Below are positions 1-7,175 of a stretch of DNA of 64,000 nucleotides, one piece after another (positions within the stretch are counted from its first letter, which is position 1; each line of letters opens with the position of its first letter). This DNA comes from Ruminococcus sp. YE282. Its GTDB lineage: Bacteria; Bacillota; Clostridia; Oscillospirales; Acutalibacteraceae. Made by a program: the position numbers and the translations under genes. The notes under the pieces were generated by a model. It searched no databases, was not told where the DNA came from, and saw nothing but the letters and a program-made list of their open reading frames with translations. The stretch is from contig FMUV01000006.1 of NCBI GenBank assembly GCA_900101355.1, forward strand, positions 1 through 64,000, written 5' to 3'.

Positions 1-2
1 CA

Positions 3-188
3 CTGCTGCGAACGAACCGCTCGATACAAGCCGAAGGCACCTTTGGCGTCATCAAGTATGACCGTTGGTACAAACGAATGGTGCGAAAAGGTCAGCAAAG
101 GGTTAAACTGGAGATTTATCTGGTTTCTATCGGGTTTAACCTCCACAAATTCTATAACAAGCAAAACAGACTCCAAAAGGCTGCGTGA
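3..188 (+). CDS. IS1182-type transposase, C-terminal fragment cut by the window edge
   Basis: The frame is open from the left edge to a TGA at 186-188 and gives about 61 residues. It contains the stretch NRSIQAEGTFGVIKYDRWYK followed by VKLEIYLVSIGFNLHKFYNK. This is the usual end of IS1182-family DDE transposases, where the E of QAEG/QVEG lies in the catalytic region. The N-terminal part lies outside the window, so an intact element cannot be told from a remnant. Family assignment rests on this motif only. Confidence 0.75.
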   Translation: MLRTNRSIQAEGTFGVIKYDRWYKRMVRKGQQRVKLEIYLVSIGFNLHKFYNKQNRLQKAA

Positions 189-270
189 TATTCAAAGAGC
201 TGTTCCTTTGGGGTAAGGGGAAACGTGCGGCTTTTTCAACATTTTTCCGCATAACTGCTGCAAAAAAGAG

Positions 271-320
271 GGCGCTGTGAAGTCGGAAGCTTTTAGCTTC
301 GTTTCTTCACAGCGCCTTTT
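271..320. terminator. Bidirectional hairpin between transposase and metK
   Basis: GGCGCTGTGAAG (271-282) pairs perfectly with CTTCACAGCGCC (305-316). A second stem lies inside it, GAAGC (286-290) with GCTTC (296-300). On the + strand it is followed by TTTTG, and on the - strand by a T-rich run, so it can end both the transposase and the metK transcripts. Part of the repeat could instead be the end of the insertion sequence. Confidence 0.7.
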
Positions 321-348
321 GTATGCAAATTTATTTTCTTAAAATGAA

Positions 349-1530
349 TTATTTAATTGCGTTTATAAGTTCTTCAACCTTGTCGGTGTCTTCCCAGCGA
401 ACTCCGAGCTCTTCTCTGCCCATATGACCGTAGGCTGCAAGAGGCTGATATTTTGTTTCTTTAAGTTTTAACTGTTCTATAATCGAATTTGGACGGCAGT
501 CAAATACCTTTTCAACTGCTTTTGCAAGTTTATCGTCGTCATATTCCGAGGTGCCGAAGCTGTCAACCATAATTGACACAGGCTTTGCAACGCCGATTGC
601 ATATGCAAGCTGAATTTCACATTTTTTGGCAAGTTTTGCGGCAACAATATTCTTTGCAATATAACGTGCATAGTATGCAGCACTTCTGTCAACCTTTGTC
701 GGGTCTTTGCCGCTGAATGCACCGCCGCCGTGACGTGAGAATCCGCCGTAGGTGTCAACAATAATCTTTCTGCCTGTAAGTCCTGAGTCAGCAGCAGGTC
801 CGCCGATTACAAATCTGCCTGTCGGATTAACAAAAATCTTAGTGTCATTGTCAAAAAGATTGCTTGGAATGATTGGTTTAATTACATTCTCAATAATATC
901 TTTTCTGATTTGCTCAAGAGTTACCTTTTCGCTATGCTGTGTTGATACAACCACCGTGTCAACTCTTACGGCTGTGTCGCCGTCATATTCAACGGTAACC
1001 TGTGTCTTGCCGTCGGGGCGAAGATAATCAAGTGCGCCGTCCTTTCTTACCTTGGTAAGCTGCTTTGCAAGTTTGTGTGCAAGTGAAATCGGCAGCGGCA
1101 TAAGCTCGGGAGTTTCGTCGCAGGCATATCCAAACATCATACCCTGGTCGCCCGCACCGATTTGGTTGTTAACATCGTTTTCACCGTCTTTAAGCTCATA
1201 ACTTTCGTTAACGCCCATAGCAATATCAGGCGACTGCTGGTCAATAGAAGTAAGAACAGCGCAGGTTGAGCCGTCAAAGCAGCAGTCTGCATTGTCATAA
1301 CCAATCTCGTTTATTACATTTCTTGCAATCTGAGCAACGTCAGAATAGCAGGTAGTAGAAATCTCACCCATAATGTGAATCATTCCGGTTGTAGCCGTGG
1401 TTTCGCAGGCAACGTGGGCATTCTTGTCTTGTTCAAGAATGTTGTCAAGAATTGCATCTGAAATTTGGTCGCATACTTTGTCAGGATGTCCTTCTGTTAC
1501 GGATTCTGAAGTGAAAAAGTGCTTTGCCAT
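349..1530 (-). CDS. metK: S-adenosylmethionine synthetase
   Basis: MetK makes S-adenosylmethionine from methionine and ATP in the cytosol. The 393-residue protein starts [20 protein letters not shown], the standard N-terminus with the ATP-binding EGHPDK, and later has [12 protein letters not shown] (the hexapeptide region) and [19 protein letters not shown], which holds the second signature and phosphate-binding lysines. Length is normal. The ATG at 1530 is preferred because AAGGAG lies just upstream (about 1541-1546). The frame also runs open further upstream, but that would place the start inside the SAM riboswitch and its terminator. The gene is monocistronic and controlled by the riboswitch at 1556-1687. 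Confidence 0.97.
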   Translation of the reverse strand: MAKHFFTSESVTEGHPDKVCDQISDAILDNILEQDKNAHVACETTATTGMIHIMGEISTTCYSDVAQIARNVINEIGYDNADCCFDGSTCAVLTSIDQQSPDIAMGVNESYELKDGENDVNNQIGAGDQGMMFGYACDETPELMPLPISLAHKLAKQLTKVRKDGALDYLRPDGKTQVTVEYDGDTAVRVDTVVVSTQHSEKVTLEQIRKDIIENVIKPIIPSNLFDNDTKIFVNPTGRFVIGGPAADSGLTGRKIIVDTYGGFSRHGGGAFSGKDPTKVDRSAAYYARYIAKNIVAAKLAKKCEIQLAYAIGVAKPVSIMVDSFGTSEYDDDKLAKAVEKVFDCRPNSIIEQLKLKETKYQPLAAYGHMGREELGVRWEDTDKVEELINAIK

Positions 1531-1555
1531 AATTTTGTACCTCCTTAAATTTAGC

Positions 1556-1586
1556 AAAAAATTAACGCCTTTCAACCGAAAGGCGT
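1556..1586 (-). terminator. Riboswitch expression-platform terminator of metK
   Basis: On the - strand AACGCCTTTC pairs with GAAAGGCGTT around a short GGTT loop and is followed by AATTTTTT. It sits between the SAM aptamer and the metK ribosome-binding site, where an OFF-switch terminator of an S-box leader belongs. Confidence 0.85.
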
Positions 1587-1594
1587 TCAAATTA

Positions 1595-1687
1595 CTCATC
1601 TTTCGGTAAAACCGCAGGATTTAGCACCTTGCATTCGCAGGTTGCCGGACTTCATAGGGCCTGTTCCCTCAGTCACTCTTGATAAGA
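1595..1687 (-). promoter_or_regulatory. SAM-I (S-box) riboswitch aptamer upstream of metK
   Basis: Read on the - strand the segment begins CTTATCAAGAGTGACTGAGG and continues with GGCCCTATGAAGTCCGGCAA, then AAGGTGCTAAATCC, and closes with GAAAGATGAG. These are the conserved blocks of the S-box aptamer in the right order, with P1 formed by CTTATC (1681-1686) and GATGAG (1595-1600). The downstream terminator at 1556-1586 implies transcriptional attenuation when SAM is plentiful. Confidence 0.96.
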
Positions 1688-1709
1688 TAGTATTTATTTT
1701 TACAAGGCT

Positions 1710-1738
1710 ATTATATACTATATTTTTATAAATTACAA
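1710..1738 (-). promoter_or_regulatory. metK promoter (sigma-A type)
   Basis: On the - strand TTGTAA (1733-1738) is separated by exactly 17 bp from TATAAT (1710-1715). The predicted start near 1703 lies just upstream of the riboswitch aptamer. Confidence 0.75.
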
Positions 1739-1745
1739 TAGAAAA

Positions 1746-1774
1746 TTGAAAAAATTCTTTACTTGTGGTAAAAT
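1746..1774 (+). promoter_or_regulatory. Promoter of the acetyltransferase-cupin operon
   Basis: TTGAAA (1746-1751), 17 bp, TAAAAT (1769-1774). It is divergent from and adjacent to the metK promoter. Confidence 0.65.
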
Positions 1775-1797
1775 AGCTGTAAAACGAGGTGTCTAAA

Positions 1798-2289
1798 GTG
1801 AGTATTGTTATAAGAAAATACGAACAAAAAGATATTGAACAGATGAATTGTATTTGGAATGAGGTCGTGGATGACGGTATTGCATTTCCGCAGCTTGAGA
1901 TTCTTGACGATAAAACAGGGGAAGAATTCTTTTCTTCTCAGACTTACTACGGCGTTGCCGAGGATGACGAAAGCGGAGAAATTGCCGGGCTTTATATTTT
2001 GCACCCAAACAATATCGGACGGTGCGGACATATTGCAAATGCAAGTTATGCCGTAAGTTCAAAATTCAGAGGACAAAAAATAGGCAGAATGCTTGTTGAG
2101 GATTGTCTTAGAATGGGTGCAAATTACGGGTTCAAAATATTACAGTTCAATGCTGTTGTAAGCACAAATACAACTGCACGAAAGTTGTATGAAAGTCTTG
2201 GCTTTGTTATGATTGGTGTTGTACCGAAAGGCTTTTTGATGAAAGACGGACATTATGAGGATATTTGTCTGTACTATCACAATTTGTAA
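1798..2289 (+). CDS. GNAT-family N-acetyltransferase (phosphinothricin acetyltransferase-like)
   Basis: This is a 163-residue enzyme predicted to transfer acetyl from acetyl-CoA to an amine; the substrate is unknown. The acetyl-CoA loop is visible as SSKFRGQKIGRMLVED (about residues 84-99), followed by the C-terminal NTTARKLYESLGFVMIGVVP typical of the PAT-like branch (TNxxARxLYxSLGF). The GTG at 1798 is preferred over the in-frame GTG at 1789 because GAGGTG (1785-1790) then sits 7 bp upstream of it; with the earlier start the ribosome site would overlap the start codon. A cupin gene follows after 12 bp. Confidence 0.85.
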   Translation: MSIVIRKYEQKDIEQMNCIWNEVVDDGIAFPQLEILDDKTGEEFFSSQTYYGVAEDDESGEIAGLYILHPNNIGRCGHIANASYAVSSKFRGQKIGRMLVEDCLRMGANYGFKILQFNAVVSTNTTARKLYESLGFVMIGVVPKGFLMKDGHYEDICLYYHNL

Positions 2290-2301
2290 GGAGATAATTA
2301 T

Positions 2302-2631
2302 ATGGTATTTGATTTAAAAAACGGAGAAGCTGTAACGATTGATAATTTCAAAGGCGGCGAAAAATACATCTCCGCAAAAATGCATTTTGACGGTAAAAAT
2401 CGTATTTTGCACGGCGTTTTAGTCAGCGGAGCAACAATAGGACTTCACACCCACGAAACCAACAGCGAAATAATATATTTCTTAAAAGGAAAAGGCAAGG
2501 TTCTTTATGACGGTGAATATGAAACGGTAGAACAGGGAATGTGTCATTATTGCCCGAAGGGACATTCGCACAGCCTTATAAACGACAGCGATGAGGACTT
2601 GGTGTTCTTCGCCGTTGTGCCAGAGCAATAA
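2302..2631 (+). CDS. Small single-domain cupin protein
   Basis: A 109-residue protein with the cupin metal motifs: motif 1 as GLHTHETNSEIIYFLKGKG and motif 2 as GMCHYCPKGHSHSLIN. The His and Glu residues could bind one metal ion. Such proteins act as small isomerases, dioxygenases or sensors, and the function cannot be deduced here. AAGGAG at the end of the preceding gene serves as its ribosome site, so the two genes are probably one operon ending at the hairpin at 2691-2750. Confidence 0.85.
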   Translation: MVFDLKNGEAVTIDNFKGGEKYISAKMHFDGKNRILHGVLVSGATIGLHTHETNSEIIYFLKGKGKVLYDGEYETVEQGMCHYCPKGHSHSLINDSDEDLVFFAVVPEQ

Positions 2632-2690
2632 TTTGAAATCTTACATAAGCTCTGCTCTTTGCAATCAAGTTAAATCATTGTTCTGATTAA

Positions 2691-2750
2691 AAAAGACTTT
2701 CGCCTTTGTGTGTTATCTGTTAACCGCACATTAGCGAAAGTCTTTTGTTT
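2691..2750. terminator. Bidirectional terminator between cupin and sigma-like genes
   Basis: AAAAGACTTTCGC (2691-2703) pairs perfectly with GCGAAAGTCTTTT (2734-2746) around a 30-nt loop. T-rich ends on both strands suit the convergent genes on either side. Confidence 0.75.
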
Positions 2751-2769
2751 ATTATCTTATTTTATAGTG

Positions 2770-3066
2770 TTACATATAATATGAAGCAATATTTCTCAGC
2801 TTCTTTCTTGCTGCGTTGATGTGTCGTGATACCGTTGAAGCGTTTACACCGAGTTCCTTTGCAATCTCTTTGCCTGTTTTTCCATTGAGGTAGTGCTCGA
2901 CAATGCAATGCTTTTGCAAATCGGTGAGTTCACTGGAAATTGCCTTGGAAAGAATTTTTTTCATCTTATTTCGGCTTTGCTCGTTTGTTGAGCCGTTTGC
3001 AATATGCTTCATAAATAAAATTTTATTTGTGTTTTTGCTTGTAAAATGTACCACTTCGGTTCTCAT
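2770..3066 (-). CDS. Sigma-70 region 4-like DNA-binding protein
   Basis: A 98-residue protein whose C-terminal half has the sigma region 4.2 / LuxR-like layout: a recognition stretch ELTDLQKHCIVEHYLNGKTG followed by KEIAKELGVNASTVSRHINA. No region 2 (-10 recognition) is seen, so it is not a complete sigma factor. It may be a partner subunit, an anti-sigma-like adaptor or a stand-alone regulator. Its ATG overlaps the stop of the preceding gene by one base (TAATG), implying translational coupling. The SOS-like promoter at 3386-3427 is the only one seen for the pair. Similar small pairs often sit in integrated elements, but no other phage genes are present here. Confidence 0.7.
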   Translation of the reverse strand: MRTEVVHFTSKNTNKILFMKHIANGSTNEQSRNKMKKILSKAISSELTDLQKHCIVEHYLNGKTGKEIAKELGVNASTVSRHINAARKKLRNIASYYM

Positions 3067-3272
3067 TAAGCAACTCCTTTATGCCTTTGCAAAAGATGGT
3101 TGGCAATTTGCATACATTCATTATATATTACCTTGTAATTTGTAATTCTTAAATCAAGCTCTTTTTTCTCCGAAAGAACGGCGGATTTTCGTCTTAATTT
3201 AAGCCTTTCAATAATATCAGCGATTTTTTCTGCCGTGTCATAGTATTCCTGCGACCATTCAAAATAGTTCAT
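3066..3272 (-). CDS. Small helical protein coupled to the sigma-like gene
   Basis: A protein of about 68 residues starting MNYFEWSQEYYDTAEKIADI, mostly charged and predicted helical, with no known domain recognised. The second ATG (3272) is preferred because GAGGAAGG lies about 7 bp upstream; the ATG two codons earlier would overlap the ribosome site. It is the first gene of the pair, and the following gene starts on its stop codon, so the two proteins are probably made in a fixed ratio. The function is unknown; co-translation suggests a physical partnership. Confidence 0.6.
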   Translation of the reverse strand: MNYFEWSQEYYDTAEKIADIIERLKLRRKSAVLSEKKELDLRITNYKVIYNECMQIANHLLQRHKGVA

Positions 3273-3385
3273 TAACATTCCTTCCTCTTGTAAGATTGTT
3301 ATTCATTCTATGAAACGAGTGGGGCAAAATCGTTTCTTTAGTGATGTTGGTTCACTAAAAGGCTTAATTTTTACTGCCTGATTTA

Positions 3386-3427
3386 ATTATAATGTATTTT
3401 TGTTCGAACATCAAGAACAAACGTTCG
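3386..3427 (-). promoter_or_regulatory. Promoter with SOS (LexA-like) box for the sigma-like operon
   Basis: On the - strand TTGATG (3409-3414), 17 bp, TATAAT (3386-3391). Immediately upstream and touching the -35 is GAACAAACGTTC (3415-3426), which has the GAAC-N4-GTTC core of the Gram-positive LexA box. A palindromic GTTCGAAC (3402-3409) lies inside the spacer. LexA control is an inference from this motif. Confidence 0.6.
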
Positions 3428-3567
3428 ATAAATTGCATAAAACTATGCATTGTCCTATTGTACGGACTTTTCTTTTTTATCTGTATTTTTGTTAATCAAA
3501 GGAGTTTTTAGGTCGAAATTTAAAATGCACAAGTTTAGAATTTAATTAAAATTCGTCAGTTTGACTA

Positions 3568-3596
3568 TTACAAAAATTTTGCGTTTGTTGTATAAT
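3568..3596 (+). promoter_or_regulatory. Promoter of the MATE exporter gene
   Basis: TTACAA (3568-3573), 17 bp, TATAAT (3591-3596). Predicted start near 3603, giving a 5' leader of about 78 nt before the ATG at 3681. Confidence 0.65.
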
Positions 3597-3611
3597 AGTA
3601 TCAAATCGTGT

Positions 3612-3659
3612 AGCTATGAAAGCATAAATCCGGATTGCTTTCATAGCTGCACTTTTTTT
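3612..3659 (+). terminator. Leader terminator / attenuator upstream of the MATE gene
   Basis: AGCTATGAAAGC (3612-3623) pairs perfectly with GCTTTCATAGCT (3637-3648) and is followed by GCAC and seven T residues. It lies wholly inside the predicted 5' leader between promoter and ribosome site (GGAGG, 3671-3675), so transcription should stop before the gene unless relieved. No known riboswitch aptamer was recognised in the short leader. Confidence 0.7.
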
Positions 3660-3680
3660 GTGCAAAAACAGGAGGTTATT

Positions 3681-5087
3681 ATGGAAGATGCAGCGAAGAA
3701 TTTTGAACAAATAAATATTATGGGAATCGCCGACGTCAAAAAGCTAACGTTGACTATGGGATTGCCGATGATTATTTCGATGGCACTTCAAGCGGTTTAT
3801 AATATCGTTGACAGTTACTTTGTCAGTTGTATGCCGTCAACCGATGGAATTTCCAATTTGAGTGACCTTGCGGTTAACGCCCTGACGCTTGCATTTCCTG
3901 TACAGATGCTAATGGTTGCCATAGGCGTTGGTACAGGAGTGGGAATAAATGCTATTCTGTCACGCAGTCTTGGAGAGGGTGACAGGGAAAAGGCAGGGAA
4001 GATAGCCGGCAACTCAATTTTTCTTGGACTTTGTATGTTTGTTTTGTTCTTGTTGTTTGGCTTTTTTGGTGTCAATGCATATATAAAATCGCAGACGAGC
4101 GACCCTGTGATAATAGAAATGGGGGTTTCCTATCTGCGAATATGCACCGTAGGTTCACTTGGCGTGAGTATGTATATGACATACGAAAAACTCTTGCAGG
4201 CAACAGGAAAAACAATGCAGTCTACGATTGCCCAAATATCGGGAGCAATAACCAACATTATTCTTGACCCGATAATGATATTCGGTCTGTGCGGTTGTCC
4301 GCAAATGGGAATTGAGGGCGCGGCATATGCGACGGTTATCGGTCAGTTTGTTTCGTTTATTCTTGACGCAATATTTCATCATAAGTATAATTCAAAGGAA
4401 TTTTCAACAAGTCTTAAATACATTAAACCCGAGCTTACAATAATAGGGCAAATTTATCGTGTTGGTGTGCCGGCAATTATAATGCAGGCTTTAATGTCGT
4501 TTATGACTTACGGCGTAAACGTAATTTTTGCCCTTGTTTCAACCGAAGCCGTAACGGCATACGGCATATACTATAAAATACAGCAGTTTGTATTTTTTGC
4601 GGCTTTTGGTATGAATAACGCTATGATACCGATTATTGCATTTAATTACGGCAGAAGAAACAAAAAGAGAATCAATGACGGAATTAAGTATGGAATGATA
4701 TATACTCTGATTATTATGCTTGCAGGCGCAGTGTTACTTCAGGTTCTTGCAAATCCGATTCTTTCTGTCTTTACTTTGTCTGACAAAACCCGTGAACTGT
4801 GTCTTATTGCCGTTCGCATTGTAACACTGGGGTATCTTTTTGTAGGTGCAAACATTGCATTTCAGGGAATCTTCCAGGCTTTGGGCAACGGTGTAAGCTC
4901 ACTTGTTTTGTCAATAGTAAGATTGATAGCCGTGCCTTTGCCGCTTGCATATGCACTAACTTTTGTTTCAAATGCCGAAAGCTTGATTTGGATATCATTC
5001 CCGATAGGAGAATTGTGTGCATTTGCAGTGTCTTTAATACTTATGAAGCGCATACGAAAGCAGAAAATTGCTCCGCTTAAGTCTTAA
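3681..5087 (+). CDS. MATE-family multidrug/Na+ antiporter
   Basis: A 468-residue inner-membrane exporter of the MATE (MOP superfamily) type. It shows about 12 hydrophobic segments, the typical start KLTLTMGLPMIISMALQAVY with NIVDSYFVS, and a repeated half motif LQATGKTMQSTIAQISGAIT with NIILDPIMIFG. The substrate is unknown; relatives expel cationic drugs using Na+ or H+. The ATG at 3681 is chosen for its GGAGG 6 bp upstream. The frame is open for 40 more codons upstream, but that stretch covers the promoter and leader terminator. The gene is monocistronic. Confidence 0.9.
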   Translation: MEDAAKNFEQINIMGIADVKKLTLTMGLPMIISMALQAVYNIVDSYFVSCMPSTDGISNLSDLAVNALTLAFPVQMLMVAIGVGTGVGINAILSRSLGEGDREKAGKIAGNSIFLGLCMFVLFLLFGFFGVNAYIKSQTSDPVIIEMGVSYLRICTVGSLGVSMYMTYEKLLQATGKTMQSTIAQISGAITNIILDPIMIFGLCGCPQMGIEGAAYATVIGQFVSFILDAIFHHKYNSKEFSTSLKYIKPELTIIGQIYRVGVPAIIMQALMSFMTYGVNVIFALVSTEAVTAYGIYYKIQQFVFFAAFGMNNAMIPIIAFNYGRRNKKRINDGIKYGMIYTLIIMLAGAVLLQVLANPILSVFTLSDKTRELCLIAVRIVTLGYLFVGANIAFQGIFQALGNGVSSLVLSIVRLIAVPLPLAYALTFVSNAESLIWISFPIGELCAFAVSLILMKRIRKQKIAPLKS

Positions 5088-5260
5088 TTAAGTACAAAAG
5101 AGTAGAAAATTTGAAATCTGATTTTGTGTCTTTTGCTATTTAAATTTGCATTTTAGAATTATAATTTAAGTATTTTAAAATTTTGAAGAAAATGTTGCAC
5201 AAACTTTTTTAAAAAATATTGTACAAAGTGTCGTTTTGCCTGTCTATTAAAGACAAATTG

Positions 5261-5290
5261 GACGTTTTGACCTTGAAAACGTCGTTTTTT
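5261..5290 (+). terminator. Terminator downstream of the MATE gene
   Basis: GACGTTTT (5261-5268) pairs with AAAACGTC (5276-5283), followed by GTTTTTT. It lies about 170 bp after the MATE stop. The rest of 5088-5496 is AT-rich with no convincing gene; a 78-codon frame at 5219-5455 has no ribosome site or recognisable content. Confidence 0.6.
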
Positions 5291-5400
5291 AATTGTATAA
5301 TTAGGTCAATGAATGGGATTTTATGTCCGTTTGTTATTTATTTAGGAAAAATGCAATGCTTCGTTTTTGAAACATTCATTTTCATAAAACACACAATTGC

Positions 5401-5430
5401 AAAACAGACCGTCATTTGGCGGTCTGTTTT
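5401..5430. terminator. Terminator of the pseudouridine synthase gene
   Basis: AAAACAGACCG (5401-5411) pairs perfectly with CGGTCTGTTTT (5420-5430). The T-ended arm on the - strand lies 67 bp past the stop of the - strand gene. Confidence 0.75.
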
Positions 5431-5496
5431 GCTTTTTACTATTATTTACTTGTGATAAATTTGGGTTAATTTGAAATGCGTGAATTTAGATATTTC

Positions 5497-6453
5497 TCAT
5501 AAAGAAATATGATTATTCTTTGCAAACCAAACCCTTTTAACTTCAAATTCTTTTCCGTTAAGATATTCTAAGTTTCCTGCCGCCTCGGTAAAATTAAATT
5601 TTATCTTATAGCTGTAAAGTGCCTGATACTTAAAACCGTCAGGTGCTTTTTTGTTGCTGTATTTTGTGTCTCCGACAAGTGGATGACCGATTGAAGCCAT
5701 ATGTGCCCTAATCTGATGCGTTCTTCCCGTAAGAAGTTCAATTTCTGCCAGACTGTATTTTCCGTTAAAGTCCAAAATTTTGTATTTTGTACGGATTTCT
5801 TTTGAACCCTCAACTTCTTTTTTAAATACGGAAACTTTGTTTTTGGCTTCGTTTTTGGTTATATAACCTTTTAGTATGTCATTGTCTTTTTTCGGCTTGC
5901 CGTATAACAAACACAGATAAAATTTCTCGAGTTCCCTGGTTTTCATCTTTTGATTGAGTATGCGCAGGCTTTCGGCATTCTTTGCTGCTATTACAATTCC
6001 TCCCGTATTTCGGTCGATTCTGTTTACAAGTGCGGGTGAAAACGACTTGTCCTCTTCCGGATTGTATTCTCCCTTGTCATACAGATAGTGCTGTACCCTT
6101 GCAACAAGTGAATCAAAATGATAGCTTTTGTCCTGATGAACTATGATTCCGGGCTTTTTGTCTATCAAAATTATGTTTTTGTCTTCGTACACAATGTCAA
6201 ATTTTGCGGGAGCTTTCATAAATTCATAAGTCTTTGGCTGTGCGTTTTCAAAAAATTCGTCTTTAATATAGAAAGTCAGCACATCGCCCTCATTAAGCAT
6301 TGTTTGAATCTCACATTTTTTACCGTTGACTTTAATGCACTTTTTTCTGATGTATTTATACATCAGTGATTTTGGCAGAGTTTTAAAACGCTTTTGCAAA
6401 AATTTATCAAGCCTTTGACCGGCGTCGTTTTTATTTATTTCAAGTGTTCTCAA
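5497..6453 (-). CDS. RluA-family 23S rRNA pseudouridine synthase
   Basis: A 318-residue enzyme predicted to isomerise uridine to pseudouridine in rRNA. An N-terminal S4 RNA-binding domain (about residues 10-65, RLDKFLQKRFKTLPKSLMYK) precedes the catalytic domain, whose signature is VNRIDRNTGGIVIAAKN; the Asp of RID is the expected catalytic residue. Later blocks LLTGRTHQIRAHMASIGHPL and GDTKY are typical of RluC/RluD proteins. The start is a TTG at 6451-6453 with GGGGT upstream; no in-frame ATG fits better. Which rRNA position it modifies cannot be told from the sequence. Confidence 0.9.
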   Translation of the reverse strand: MRTLEINKNDAGQRLDKFLQKRFKTLPKSLMYKYIRKKCIKVNGKKCEIQTMLNEGDVLTFYIKDEFFENAQPKTYEFMKAPAKFDIVYEDKNIILIDKKPGIIVHQDKSYHFDSLVARVQHYLYDKGEYNPEEDKSFSPALVNRIDRNTGGIVIAAKNAESLRILNQKMKTRELEKFYLCLLYGKPKKDNDILKGYITKNEAKNKVSVFKKEVEGSKEIRTKYKILDFNGKYSLAEIELLTGRTHQIRAHMASIGHPLVGDTKYSNKKAPDGFKYQALYSYKIKFNFTEAAGNLEYLNGKEFEVKRVWFAKNNHISL

Positions 6454-6493
6454 GATTTGTACCCCGCTTTGTTTTTTTGTCTATACAATATAT

Positions 6494-6538
6494 AACACCT
6501 AAGTGCAAATGTTCTCCGACCTTAAAGCGTCGGGTGTT
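6494..6538. other. Nested hairpin in the intergenic region
   Basis: AACACC (6494-6499) pairs with GGTGTT (6533-6538), and CCGAC (6516-6520) with GTCGG (6529-6533), the two right arms sharing one base. There is no T-run. It may be a regulatory leader of the - strand gene or part of the repeat that follows. Confidence 0.3.
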
Positions 6539-6550
6539 GTATGGGCATTT

Positions 6551-6650
6551 CAGTCGGATTATAATTTCTCACCGAAACCTGAGGAGCAGACGCATTTTTG
6601 CACCGGTTGTAATTAATCGCAGGCTCTGCTCTTTGCGGGCAAAGCGTTAC
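6551..6650. repeat. Dispersed intergenic repeat, copy A
   Basis: This roughly 100-bp stretch shares ordered blocks (CGGA, TTATAAT, CCTGAGGAG, CTCTGCTCTTTGC, CAAAGC) with 39925-40000 (copy B) and 56038-56129 (copy C). Similarity to B over the first 55 bp is about 70% by eye. No coding potential is seen. It fills most of the gap between the pseudouridine synthase gene and the spoVM locus. Confidence 0.45.
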
Positions 6651-6754
6651 TTTTATCTAAACATATTAATCTTATATCAAACGGCATTAAAATTCAAGTT
6701 GTTTTCTTCACACAATTCTATTAAGTGTATAGACTGATAATGGGTGGTGATACG

Positions 6755-6898
6755 GTGAATTGCTACACAAACAAAATTAAATGGGCGGTTGCGTTCGGAC
6801 TTGGTATGCTGATAGCAACGGTTTTGCCGACAGAGTGGGTACTTATTATAGCCGCCGCCACACTTGTAATAGTCAGTATTTCATGTATTCGGAGGTAA
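6755..6898 (+). CDS. Small membrane protein upstream of spoVM
   Basis: A 47-residue protein, mostly two hydrophobic segments (KWAVAFGLGMLIATVLP and EWVLIIAAATLVIVSISCI) with a short basic tail. The start is GTG 6755 preceded by GGTGGTGA (6743-6750); an in-frame ATG at 6740 lacks a ribosome site. The last codons form the GGAGGT ribosome site of spoVM, so the two genes are coupled. No family was recognised. Its position suggests a role in spore-envelope assembly, but this is inference. Confidence 0.6.
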   Translation: MNCYTNKIKWAVAFGLGMLIATVLPTEWVLIIAAATLVIVSISCIRR

Positions 6899-6900
6899 TT

Positions 6901-6990
6901 ATGAAAGTTGTACTTATCGAAAACCCAAAAATAATCGGACCTATATTGCGTAAAATCTATGGAATTAAAAAAGAAGTTAAAAATAATTAA
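6901..6990 (+). CDS. spoVM: Stage V sporulation protein M (SpoVM)
   Basis: A 29-residue amphipathic peptide beginning MKVVLIENPKIIGPILRKIY and ending in a basic tail. Spacing matches Bacillus subtilis SpoVM (MKFYTIKLPKFLGGIVRAML): the MK start, Ile6, Pro9-Lys10, Gly13, Ile15, Arg17 and Gly21 are shared. SpoVM recognises the convex forespore membrane and anchors SpoIVA, the coat basement ATPase, whose gene lies 1.7 kb downstream. GGAGG sits 6 bp before the ATG. A longer frame from 6781 ending at the same stop is spurious, since it has no ribosome site and crosses the upstream gene. Expect mother-cell (sigma-E) expression. Confidence 0.85.
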   Translation: MKVVLIENPKIIGPILRKIYGIKKEVKNN

Positions 6991-6999
6991 TTATGCTTT

Positions 7000-7035
7000 C
7001 GGGTTGTCTTAATGGGCAGCCCGATATTTGTTTTT
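7000..7035 (+). terminator. Terminator after spoVM
   Basis: CGGGTTGTC (7000-7008) pairs along its length with GGCAGCCCG (7015-7023), two pairs being G-T, followed by ATATTTGTTTTT. It separates spoVM from sipL, so sipL-spoIVA should have a separate promoter in 7036-7160; no sigma-E consensus could be placed with confidence. Confidence 0.7.
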
Positions 7036-7175
7036 ACAGTATTTGATATACAGATATATGGATATATAAAAACGTACCTACCTGCTTTGATTGAATATTC
7101 CGTAATTAAGAATTCAGTCATAAATTAATTAGAGGAATAATATATTTAAATATAAAAATCAAAGGAGAGATAAAT

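Noticed and set aside
1531..1599. N-terminal extension of metK by 23 codons
   Set aside because: It covers the riboswitch terminator and aptamer end, while MAKHF at 1530 has the ribosome site and the conserved family start.
3597..3680. A known riboswitch class in front of the MATE gene
   Set aside because: The leader is under 80 nt and holds only the terminator stem; no conserved aptamer blocks were found.
5219..5455. Possible 78-codon gene on +
   Set aside because: No ribosome site, the composition is that of AT-rich spacer, and it contains two terminators.
6781..6900. A 69-codon frame ending with SpoVM
   Set aside because: The upstream part has no ribosome site and overlaps the better-supported small membrane gene; only the last 29 codons match a family.
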